This document shows positions 7,901 through 14,507 of a stretch of DNA of 15,746 nucleotides, piece by piece (the first letter of the stretch is position 1; the number at the start of each line of letters is the position of its first letter). The notes below the pieces were generated by a model. That model was not told the origin of the DNA. It saw nothing but the letters and a program-made list of their open reading frames with translations, and made no database searches. The DNA is from Bremia lactucae (taxonomy: Eukaryota > Oomycota > Peronosporomycetes > Peronosporales > Peronosporaceae), in the NCBI RefSeq assembly GCF_004359215.1, contig NC_090618.1, positions 2,954,744-2,970,489 of the forward strand, written 5' to 3'. The position numbers and the translations under genes are program-made.

Positions 7901-9243
7901 TTGTCGTCATAAATCGACTCGAGTGCCATGAGTTCGTCTTGACGCTGTTCAAAGAGCAATTCCATTGCTTCTATTGGTTCGACCCTGGTTTTTAAGCCAA
8001 AATAACTTTGAACGTATGGAAACAGCATTTCTAAAAGCGCAAACAGTGTTTTCAATGTAGGCGTCTTGAATTCTTCTTCACACAACGCAAAATGTTCCTC
8101 GACAAAGGCCGTGGCAACAGAAACAGCGTCTTGACGATCATAGCCAAACTTCATTAAACGCTGTACGAAAACAGTTGTCCGAGACGTTTGAAATGAAGTC
8201 AAGACCACATCCAGTTGCGAGCCTTCAGGGTTAAACGCCATTGGCAATTCTCCTTCTGGAATATGTAAACAAAGCCAGTCTAAAAGAGCCACCATTGGCG
8301 CTTCGTCACTTGTGCTAGTAGCATTGCAATTATCCAATGCCTTTTGTATTTGCGAGGCCGTAAATCCCATTCCTTTCAATCGTTGTCGTGTCTTTTCTCG
8401 ATCTCCTTGTTCCATTTCTTCTTGTTGATTTTCATCAACCCTTGTGGCCATTTGCATCGTCTTCTTTCCAAGCTCTTCTTCATTTAATAGACGTAAAACA
8501 TTTTCAATAAGTTCACGACACTGCACACTCATCATGACAGATTTCGGTCGATTCGCTCGATCTCGATTGTCTCTAGCGCGTTGTTTTTTGTTTTTGGCTT
8601 GCATTTGGGCGAGTTTCGCCGATTCAAATGCCTTGTGAGACGCAAATTGTCGATCCATTGTCAGTTTCACGGTTTTTTCGCTACTGTTAGCCTTCTTAGT
8701 AATCTCCTCCGTTTCTGTGCCCCATATATCCAAAGTCGGAAGCGTAATAGTCTCCATCATCGTCTCTTTCTCCACCCTAGGCGTCAAATTCTCTTGTTGT
8801 TTATCACTGTTTCGATTCACAATTGTCTTGGCTTCTACTTTCTCCTGAGAGTCTAAAGACAGCCACAAACTTCGGTACGGATCTGGCAACTTTCTTTCGT
8901 GTGGACGCAGAGGCTCCACGTGTTTCAGTGCAAGCAGCGCAGCGCAGTGTTTCGCATCGTCTTGAGTATCAAATTCCTGCTCGGGACAGAAACTCAGATC
9001 TTTGCTGCTGTCTTTGACGTCGGGTAAGACGCAACGCATGCGGAATTTGGCTGCGTCTTTGCTACGCGCGCGCGCGTAAAAAGCGTTGCGGCGTTTCTTC
9101 GAGTGGCAAAACTCTTGCAGCAATTGCATTGGGGTGCGTTGCCACTCTTTGCACATGACACCTTGACGGATTGTATCTTCTTTAGACACACTTACGGTGC
9201 CAGCACCGCGCTGGCGATGGCCGGGTTGACGCTGACGCACCAT
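4951..9243 (-). CDS. DHX57: DEAH/RHA-family RNA helicase, DHX57-like, with UBA and RWD regions
   Basis: Uninterrupted 1430-codon frame from ATG 9243 to TAA 4953-4951; human DHX57 is of similar size (about 1390). Order: a dsRNA-binding-like N-terminal part (about 30-130), a charged linker (140-285), a UBA-like region (about 284-327, RLKGMGFTASQIQKALD), an RWD region (about 430-535, QRQDELMALESIYDDKL), then the helicase core: motif I GATGCGKTTQ (652-661), Ia TQPRRIAA (684-691), II DEVH (753-756), III SAT (785-787), IV ILIFLPG (896-902), V STNIAETSI (955-963), VI QRKGRAGR (1003-1010). HA2 (about 1065-1160) and an OB-fold region (about 1290-1375) follow. A basic insertion (839-855, KAKKVKKVNGD) lies between the two RecA lobes. 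The family unwinds RNA using NTP; the UBA/RWD pair implies ubiquitin or protein contacts. I do not see the CCCH zinc finger of animal DHX57. A ten-codon TTG-led extension upstream is not used. Confidence 0.95.
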   Translation of the reverse strand: MVRQRQPGHRQRGAGTVSVSKEDTIRQGVMCKEWQRTPMQLLQEFCHSKKRRNAFYARARSKDAAKFRMRCVLPDVKDSSKDLSFCPEQEFDTQDDAKHCAALLALKHVEPLRPHERKLPDPYRSLWLSLDSQEKVEAKTIVNRNSDKQQENLTPRVEKETMMETITLPTLDIWGTETEEITKKANSSEKTVKLTMDRQFASHKAFESAKLAQMQAKNKKQRARDNRDRANRPKSVMMSVQCRELIENVLRLLNEEELGKKTMQMATRVDENQQEEMEQGDREKTRQRLKGMGFTASQIQKALDNCNATSTSDEAPMVALLDWLCLHIPEGELPMAFNPEGSQLDVVLTSFQTSRTTVFVQRLMKFGYDRQDAVSVATAFVEEHFALCEEEFKTPTLKTLFALLEMLFPYVQSYFGLKTRVEPIEAMELLFEQRQDELMALESIYDDKLQITVLDDVFKSQLLEFKVSDSLRLFICLSRTSMYPFEFPLVALTSTELLHEPHLLAACGKALQSCARMLGDPMLYDIVVAIDAYFQDAKRLATSLPRIRLIKPIVAPRISEFDTIVEAVPKKSILPRNKERQFKKLATKSISKRVDMEHTRKISGKLLQLRNAKDRQQLYTQMLATRAKLPAAKEAFQVIECVQNNQVVLVCGATGCGKTTQIPQFILDDYITRGVGGECSIICTQPRRIAALGVATRVAQERCEAIGDVVGYQIRMEAKKSSHTRLLFCTTGVLLRRLLHDRQLADISHVIVDEVHERNVDTDFLLSILRDLLPQRPAMRVILMSATMNADLFVTYFTSKKTSPCPVVTIPGFTYPVAIHFIDTILEDTQYKAPTHLLKAKKVKKVNGDTHEKKAPFEMTFRELAAHIDDTQLDYDLIVHLVQYLVTTKSRTHGAILIFLPGTAEIKRLIQMLTHGDEMLSSKIWALPLHGSLSGSDQAKVFQSPPTGKSKVIVSTNIAETSITINDITAVIDSGKVKEMVYDHRSRRSQLLDCWASRAACDQRKGRAGRVQAGTCYRLFSRERFAVLEAQLSAEIHRVSLEQVCLQVKTLNLGSIKGFLSKAIEPPCDDAIDAAIQALVDISAFQRMDMVDDNSSGSHTEDLCTERVVLTPLGNHLAMLPLDARIGKFLVYGSILRCIEPVAIIAACISSRSPFVMSMSEPNLRAKQDALKKKVGGSWKSDHLLLWKIVEEYARLRGQKLQRGFCRDGGLLYDSMESIVELQQQYLQQLATIGFYDATSANQLNENATAPRIIKAALCAGLYANVAQVVYPEQKFFQAAHGVIEKDYNAQAIRYFVPSGSDPRHRERVFLHPSSCNFTQNKYDSPWLVYTELVQTSKVFIRESTMVNSYALLLFGGQLEVLHEKNLLVLDDMIHFHAVARIGVLIKSIRQHLDHLLMEKIANPTVDIAQSELVTAISILLKSEGMYAAA

Positions 9244-9491
9244 AATGTGCGTATGAATTTCGATAGGTTTCAAAAAGGTTACAATAATGAAGAGGTTACG
9301 TCTCCTTAACGAGCTTTAATGTTTAGTCAACGCCAGTATTGCTGGAGGTGTGTAAGGACAAACAACAAAAATTGTACTTTTCTTGCAGGTTGTAAGCTCG
9401 AATAATTTACTTATACCTAAATCTGCATTCAAAGTCTCTATGAATTACCGTATGCAGCGCGCGCGATCAAAATTACTTATAGCAATAATTA
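9244..9491. other. Helicase 5' flank, cut short by retroelement A
   Basis: Only about 250 bp separate the helicase start codon from the first protein-like sequence of the retroelement. Any helicase promoter must lie here or reach into the element. I see no long terminal repeat and no clear core promoter motif. Confidence 0.4.
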
Positions 9492-9890
9492 TTGACTATC
9501 CCGGCCTCTAAGAGGCGTATTGTCTCTTCTCCAAAACAGGGGAGACGCGAAGCGTCTGTAATCTCACAAAGTGATACGAGCGAGCAATTGCGTACGCTTG
9601 TAAATAGTGTAACCGGTAACATCGAAGGAGAATTAAGCTTTGCGGCAATCCCTCCATTACATGCTCTTTTAAAGCTAGACAAAATGTTTGCTAATGAATG
9701 CGGCCGAGCCTTAAGACTGGCGCCTTATCTGAGATAATGGTCATTCGATCAACGATTGAATTAAACATATCGTCACTTCTGGATGAAGCTGTCCTGGATG
9801 CCACAAAAGCTGCGCTTAGTGCGCGAAGTGGATCATTGATCTTTAAAGATTTACGGATCCATTTTATTCCATGATGAAGAAATTTCAAGA
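9492..9890 (+). pseudogene. Element A: linker region upstream of RT, broken
   Basis: Plus-strand frame 9492-9737 reads as protein (SKRRIVSSPKQGRREASVI, then LSFAAIPPLHALLKLDKMF) and stops at TAA 9735-9737. A second frame carries on with SSLLDEAVLDATKAALSARS, a helical segment of the kind that lies just before RT in oomycete gypsy polyproteins (from my memory of such elements). No D-S/T-G protease motif is visible. The part before 9740 is the less certain. It joins the RT module through a frame change near 9870. Confidence 0.55.
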
Positions 9891-9896
9891 TGTGGT

Positions 9897-10664
9897 ATGT
9901 ACCAATCTACCATCTCTTTTACCCCGGATGGAGGTCTCCGTCATGAAATTGACATGGTTCCTGGAACCATATACTATGTTACACGACAGAGGCCTTTACA
10001 AAAGAAACAGTGTGACGTTATTGACGATTTGTTCCGTGCTAAACATGAGGCTGGAATGGTACAAGAGAACAAAACTCCCCATTCGACACCAACAATTTGT
10101 GTCAAAAAGCCACAAGGAAATTGACGCATTGTACATGCTTATGATAAACTTAATGCTGCCACTATACCAGCACAAATTCCCATTCCTAGAAAGGATGTTC
10201 TTCAGAACAATATGGTGAGATGTACAATGTACAGTGCACCTGACTTAGTCGAGAGGTATACAAATTGCCTTGCGAGCTAGCGATAATCCGCTTACAGAAG
10301 TTAGCACCCCAAGCGGTATGCTATGGGAGTGGTTGGTTATGCCACAAGGGCTTCCAATGCCCCGGCAACATTTAGATGCTTAGTGACGCAACTGTTCCGC
10401 CCTCATCGAGGTTATGTACAGACTTATTTTGATGACATTTTTGTCCATAGTCATGCGGAGTAGGGTTGGTCGGCTGTGGAAACCCACATAGACCATTTGC
10501 GAGCAGTGCCGGAATGTATGCGCACCTATAAATTGTATGCCAGTGCATCTAAATGCATTTCTGGCGCAAAAACAAATCTTTTTTTAGGGTGCTTCATTGG
10601 AAGGCGAGGCTTTAGAGCGGATCCCGCTTAGGTAAAAGCCATAGTAGATTGGCCGGTTCCTAAG
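9897..10664 (+). pseudogene. Element A: reverse transcriptase, stops and frameshifts
   Basis: The RT starts in GGLRHEIDMVPGTIYYVTRQ and continues to TGA 10122-10124, where intact relatives have Trp, a likely TGG to TGA change. Reading continues as RIVHAYDKLNAATIPAQIPI, then shifts near 10250 (ASDNPLTEVSTPSGMLWEWL, MPQGL) and back near 10355 (NAPATF). The catalytic YFDD is at 10425-10436, followed by IFVHSHAE and TAG 10461-10463. The module runs on through LGCFIG and a final VDWPVPK ending at 10664, with another stop between them. Directly after that codon the sequence switches to the inverted segment. Function once: copying the element RNA into DNA. Not functional now. Confidence 0.85.
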
Positions 10665-11217
10665 AGACAAAGTATTCTGCTTGCCAGGCTTAAACTTCAC
10701 CTCGAGGTTGTATTCGGCGAAAAAGGATAACCATCAGGTCATTCTCTGTGAGAGATGGGGCGACTTAGTCGCAGTGCGTAACGACGCGTGATCTGTCTGT
10801 ATATATCACAAAAGGCTTAGAGCCTAGCAGATGAACTCCGAATTTATTAAGAGCATACTTCATTGCAAGTGCATCTTTGTCATGTCCTGAGTACCCTTTT
10901 CCAGCTCTAAAGCTGTCTAGATACGAACGCAGTTACACTTTCACGCCCATCATCATCTGTTTGTAAAAGAGCACTGCCAATGAAAAAAATTGATGCGTCG
11001 TAGACGACACTGAAAGGCCAATTTGGATCTGGCAATGCCAGAATCGGGGCATGGATAAGACTATCCTTAACTGCTTGATAAGCATTATGATATGTGATAG
11101 TCCAGCTCCTTTTTAAGGAGATTAGAGAATGGCTTAGCCGTATCAGCGTAATTTTCGCTATATTTGTGTAAAGCGTTTGGCGGGACCCAACCACTTACGC
11201 AAATCCTTTTGGTCGTT
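10665..11217 (-). pseudogene. Element A: RT connection and RNase H, inverted in place
   Basis: Read on the minus strand from 11217 down, this encodes DQKDLRKWLG, then KPFSNLLKKEL, then APILALPDPNWPFSVVYDAS (RNase H first catalytic Asp at 10999-10997), GHDKDALAMKYALNKFGVHL, IYTD near 10800, FFAEYNLEVKFKPGKQNTLS, ending at 10665. These are exactly the residues missing between VDWPVPK (ends 10664) and ALSRRP (starts 11218) on the plus strand. So a 553-bp piece of the same element appears flipped. Frame changes occur within it. It is not a separate minus-strand gene even though a 95-residue frame exists at 11194-10907. Confidence 0.85.
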
Positions 11218-12180
11218 GCGTTATCCCGCAGGCCGGTCCATGAGTTCTCTCATTTAACGACTAACACGTCGTCTATTACTGAATGAATCCGTTCGGCTTA
11301 CGCCCAGAATGAGCAGTGTGTAGCTCTGAATCAGGCTCTAAATTGTCGGCACGTTTGCGAGCAAAGTTACATCGATCTTTTATCGATAACGACCTGTTTC
11401 TTTATGCACGGACGCTGCGGATAATCCGCGCGTGTTTGTTCTTCATGATAGGAATTTGAAGTACGGAATCCTCTATAAGGCACATGATACTGTCCTTGTT
11501 GGTCATCTTGGTAGAGAAAAGACCCACGGCTCTGTAAGCCAGATTTATTGGTGGCCCAACTTTACAAATGGGTCAACACATACGTTCGCACATCTGAAAC
11601 TTGCCAACGGGTTAAATCCTCGGCGCATTCTGCTGTACCTCTTGCAAGTCTGCCCGTACTCACAGGGGTTAGGAGTCCATTAGTATGGATTTTTTGGGGC
11701 CTACCGAAAGATTTGGCCGATAACACCGACATAGTGGTCTTTGTTGGTCGATTAAGCAATATGGTTCACTTAGCAGCTGTGCCGGATACCATTGATGGTA
11801 AAGGTATGGCAAGGATGTCCATCGATCGCGTGTTTCGACAACACGGTTTGCTAGTGGCAAGTATCTCTGGTCGAGACCCCCGTTTCAAGGGCAAATTCTA
11901 GAAAACTATTTCCCGAGTGCTTGGCAACAGAGTGGACATGTTCACAGCAGACCGATGGGTTAAACTGAAAGTGTCAATCGCGTCATTGAAGACGTTTCAC
12001 GCGGAAGTGTATACCAAAGCGCTGGAGCTTAATGCTCCCAGTGGTGAAATTTGCGTTTGATAACGCTATCCATGCCTCTACAGGCTACACTCCGTTTTTA
12101 TCAACGGTTTCACTCATCCACGCGTTCCGTCAACGATAATACTGCGTGGTTCAGGGTTTGGTGGGGGAGAATAAGTCGAT
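11218..12180 (+). pseudogene. Element A: integrase zinc-binding and catalytic core, broken
   Basis: Begins with ALSRRP, then SHLTTNTSSITE and a TGA. The zinc module retains AHDTVLVGHLGREKTHG and YWWP, but the first Cys of the CxxC pair is Ser (TCT at 11593-11595, SETCQ). The catalytic core is spread over frames: Asp at 11688-11690 (SMDF, frame-shifted from its neighbours), FVGRLSNMVHLAAVPDTIDG, VFRQHG, a second Asp in SGRDPRFKGKF followed by TAG, then SVNRVIEDV with the glutamate and ASTGYTPF. All three DDE residues can be found but not in one frame. Once it inserted element DNA into host chromatin. At least three frame changes or stops; not functional. Confidence 0.85.
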
Positions 12181-12350
12181 ATGCTTGCTGATATAAGCCC
12201 TGTTACCATTTGGACACAAGTAAATCTAATTCATTCCAGAACATCTGCAATCGCAAACAAGTAACTATCTTTCTTAACGCAGCTAATAAAAAACAGTAGA
12301 GGTAGGCCTGCCGGAATAAGGCATCGATGAAAAATTCCGTCTCATCGTCA

Positions 12351-12369
12351 CCAGGCTTGTGAAGCCTGG
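12351..12369. repeat. Short perfect inverted repeat
   Basis: CCAGGCTT, a three-base loop GTG, then AAGCCTGG. Eight perfect pairs. It lies in the poorly conserved stretch between the integrase core and the GPF module of element A. Confidence 0.7.
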
Positions 12370-12635
12370 ATGAAACAGCGGTCGCAGCGAATTAATTTCG
12401 CCCGCTTGCTTGTGAAAGAAATCATGGGCGGTACTGTACCCCTGTTTCTTCTCATTAGTAATATAACCTATATATACTACCAAATGCCAACAGACCTAAA
12501 GCTATCCCCATTTCAAAATTGGGTGTTGCATTTCAAGCAATCATCCTTGTTTCGTACCACTCAACTTATTCAAATGGTCGAGATTTGACGAAAAGAGGTG
12601 CATGTCGATGCAAAAGACGTGCTTAATGGAAGTGG

Positions 12636-12701
12636 TAAAATGTTTATGGAGTGAAGATGCGCAACCATGAGTTGCAGCATCTTCACTCCAAAAACATTTT
12701 A
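12636..12701. repeat. 66-nt near-perfect hairpin inside element A
   Basis: The left arm 12636-12665 (TAAAATGTTT, A, TGGAGTGAAGATGC, GCAAC) is almost the exact reverse complement of the right arm 12671-12701. There is one A-A mismatch (12646/12691), one extra A (12676), 29 base pairs, and a loop of five bases CATGA (12666-12670). The flanking sequence 12300-12720 otherwise holds no clear protein module. Such a strong foldback is far beyond chance; whether it is a foldback insertion, a replication-born palindrome or a transcribed structured RNA cannot be told here. Confidence 0.9.
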
Positions 12702-12720
12702 ACATTCAGTTTCTCGCGAC

Positions 12721-13486
12721 GCGATTCAATGTCTTAAGATATGTACGTGACACGATGGCTGATAGCTGAGACAAAGAAAAAGAACAAGCAGTTGCCAAAG
12801 GCAGAAGCTGTATTAATTCTTATGTGGTCGGAGGCCGAGTTTTATTAAACGCTAAAAATTTACCTACTAACTTCGCGCGGTCTTCAAGACCAAATTGCGC
12901 CCGCGCTTTATTGGACCATTTACGGTCGTGGCCAAGAAGGGCCTAGCTTACACGCTTAACCTTCCTAGCAAGCAGCGTGCACACCAGTGGTCTACGACGG
13001 TTTGCTTAGGCCATATCGGGACCCTTCCCACGTGGACTGAAAGGCGCTTACGCGGAGACAGGCCGTCGTACTACAGATTGCTGCATCCCCACCAGGATGT
13101 CCAGCGGACCCTTTAAACGAGGTTGGTGACGTTATAGCATTAAAAGACGGCTCTTAACCGCCTCAAAAGAGCCCTCAATCAGAGCAAGGCCCTCGCGAAG
13201 AGGTTGTACCTCGTGCTTTAGCGCATCAAATGCTTCCGTCGAAATTTCGGCCCCCTCCCGCGCTGCTTGATGCGCGAGGAAATCTTCAGTTTCACGTGGA
13301 GAAAGTTTTAAAGCGACGTCGTTGTAAGGGCCAGCACCAGTACCTAGTGAAGTGGATAGGGTACCCGTTTTCTGAAACTCTTGGGAATTTAAGCCGCCTC
13401 TGCGGCAAGATTGCCCGTACGCCGTTGACGTTTTTGAGCGCCAAGCTCAGGGTCACTTTGCGTCAAACGTCGCTTCTCACCAGTAG
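12721..13486 (+). pseudogene. Element A: integrase C-terminus (GPF module) and chromodomain
   Basis: After a stretch matching the spacer before the GPF module (FNVLRYVRDTMADS, stop, then GGRVLLNAKNLPTNF), the frame at 12895-13116 reads RPRFIGPFTVVAKKGLAYTL, the GPY/F module of Ty3-class integrases. A further stretch with stops leads to LQFHVEKVLKRRRCKG and QYLVKWIGYPF (about 13281-13370), a chromodomain with its aromatic-bearing core. A frameshift follows, and WEFKPPLRQDCPYAVDVFER continues in the next frame to the terminal TAG 13484-13486. Family role: the chromodomain steers integration toward marked chromatin. Inactive through stops and shifts, but the chromodomain core is well kept. Confidence 0.82.
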
Positions 13487-13984
13487 AAGTGGGAATAGGT
13501 GGATCGATAGCCTCAGTGCGGCTTCGATCCATCATTGTAAGGTCAACCGAAGCACTGAAGTAGTGACTAAGCCTATCCTCGCTTTGTGGCATAAATGCCG
13601 AACGTAACTGGTCTTTGGCCTTAAGCTTGGCGAAATGAAACGAAGCTTTGGTTTCAAACGAATATCAGCCAAAACCACAGACTTTCTAAGATTCCAAATA
13701 TTGCCGAGGCGGCGGGCACGATGACCCAGTTCTCACCAGAAGTAAAGTTTCCCCTTTTTATTTTTTAAAAACAAACGATCGGAATTTTCCTCATTGAGAT
13801 CACCGAAGCTCCACGGGCCTGATCACGCAATAGCGTCAGAACCTTACGGTGTTTCATTACCTTTGACGTAAGGTATCACTCATGATGCGCGTCGCGAGCA
13901 GCGAGCTAATCCAGCGTCCTCGCCGTGGGACCGGAGATCCAGATGACTAAGCTGTGACCAGTGTTCGTTTTCAGACGCTCTTCC
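13487..13984. other. Element A 3' flank, no gene; one inverted repeat
   Basis: This should hold the element's 3' untranslated region and LTR, but I could not match it to any 5' sequence in the window. A purine-rich run at about 13487-13503 could be a polypurine tract. A perfect eight-base inverted repeat ACCTTACG/CGTAAGGT is at 13841-13848 and 13867-13874, with an 18-base loop. Confidence 0.4.
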
Positions 13985-14295
13985 ACACTGCAACGCTACC
14001 GGCTCAAACGCCGATACAGATAAAGGTGATGTTATGTTAAAGAGCACAATCTCTTTCTCAATAGATCTGATGGATGGGTTTTAAAAGATCCCTATCCGTG
14101 AACAGATATTCCGTTACAGCAGTAAGTATCCCAAGCGGAATGCTTAGGAGTGGCAGAATATGCCACAGGGGCTTAATAATGCCTCTACAAAAGTGTAACT
14201 AATCGGTTGAGATCGGTGCGAGATTTCGCACCAACGACTTCGTTGATAGCATAGCCATGAACGGAAAGTCGGCCTCGAATATCCACCTTGCTTGA
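13985..14295 (+). pseudogene. Fragment B: short decayed RT piece of another gypsy copy
   Basis: About 310 bp of RT sequence in several frames: TATLPAQTPI, then STISFSIDLMDGF followed by TAA (motif A, catalytic Asp in IDLMDG), TAVSIPSGML (TACAGCAGTAAGTATCCCAA near 14115), MPQGL-like MPQGLNNAS, then RSVRDFAPT and DSIAMNGKSA near 14240-14290 where the YFDD core is damaged. It precedes element C on the same strand, and since C has its own complete RT, B must come from a separate insertion. Many stops; nonfunctional. Confidence 0.75.
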
Positions 14296-14505
14296 GAGTG
14301 ACTTTAATTCAAGCGAGGAGAGGACTCGCTTGAGCAAAGACCAATCCTGCTATTGCATATCACGAATTGACTTAACAGTCAATGCACATATACCAATGTT
14401 GATTCAATTAACATTAAAGAAGATAAATCGTAATAGCAATAAGGCTGTTGCTGACGTTAATATTAACGATGCTGCTATATCAGTTGAAAGCGAAGCTCTC
14501 AACTG
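14296..14505 (+). other. Open, protein-like stretch between fragment B and element C
   Basis: A frame without early ATG is open from 14288 to TGA 14504-14506 (includes SSEERTRLSKDQS, HIPMLIQLTLKKINRNSNKA, VNINDAAISVESEAL). It overlaps by about 18 bases the frame of element C, which is open from 14488. The two could once have been one polyprotein parted by a frameshift, or neighbours by chance. No domain recognised. ATG 14396 is the first in frame. Confidence 0.4.
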
Positions 14506-14507
14506 AT
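14309..14507. repeat. Cluster of five short inverted repeats
   Basis: TCAAGCGAG/CTCGCTTGA (14309-14317, 14325-14333, loop 7); ATTGACT/AGTCAAT (14366-14372, 14377-14383, loop 4); AATGTTGAT pairing with 14407-14415 (14395-14403, loop 3, one G-T pair); the perfect palindrome CGTTAATATTAACG (14455-14468); and a 13-bp stem 14479-14491 with 14495-14507, loop GAA, one mismatch. The last ends at the ATG of element C (14506-14508). Confidence 0.75.

Larger units (their letters stand above)
9492..13486 (+). mobile_element. Decayed Ty3/gypsy chromovirus (element A), 5'-truncated, no LTRs seen
   Basis: Recognisable pol modules occur in the order expected for Ty3/gypsy: pre-RT linker, reverse transcriptase, RNase H (inverted), integrase zinc and core parts, GPF module and chromodomain, ending at TAG 13484-13486. 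RT before integrase identifies gypsy-type; a chromodomain after the integrase identifies the chromovirus branch. Several stops and frame changes make it inactive. Gag and the protease active site were not found, and I could not match the flank before 9492 with the sequence after 13486 as LTRs, so the ends are uncertain. Module details are in separate entries. Confidence 0.88.

Noticed and set aside
9066..9077. CG dinucleotide run
   Set aside because: It encodes an Ala-Arg-Ala-Arg stretch near the helicase N-terminus and needs no other explanation.
10907..11194. Minus-strand 95-residue frame as a separate gene
   Set aside because: Its sequence is RNase H and connection of element A in inverted orientation, and the missing part of the plus-strand copy; it also lacks a proper ATG context and is broken on both sides.
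12636..12701. Calling the hairpin a microRNA precursor
   Set aside because: The loop is only five bases and pairing is nearly perfect, unlike typical precursors; without small-RNA data the call cannot be made.
9310..13985. LTR pair for element A
   Set aside because: I compared the flank before 9492 with the stretch after 13486 by eye and found no matching direct repeat or target duplication.
14479..14507. Programmed -1 frameshift signal
   Set aside because: The hairpin and overlap are suggestive but no canonical X-XXY-YYZ slippery heptamer is present in the overlap.
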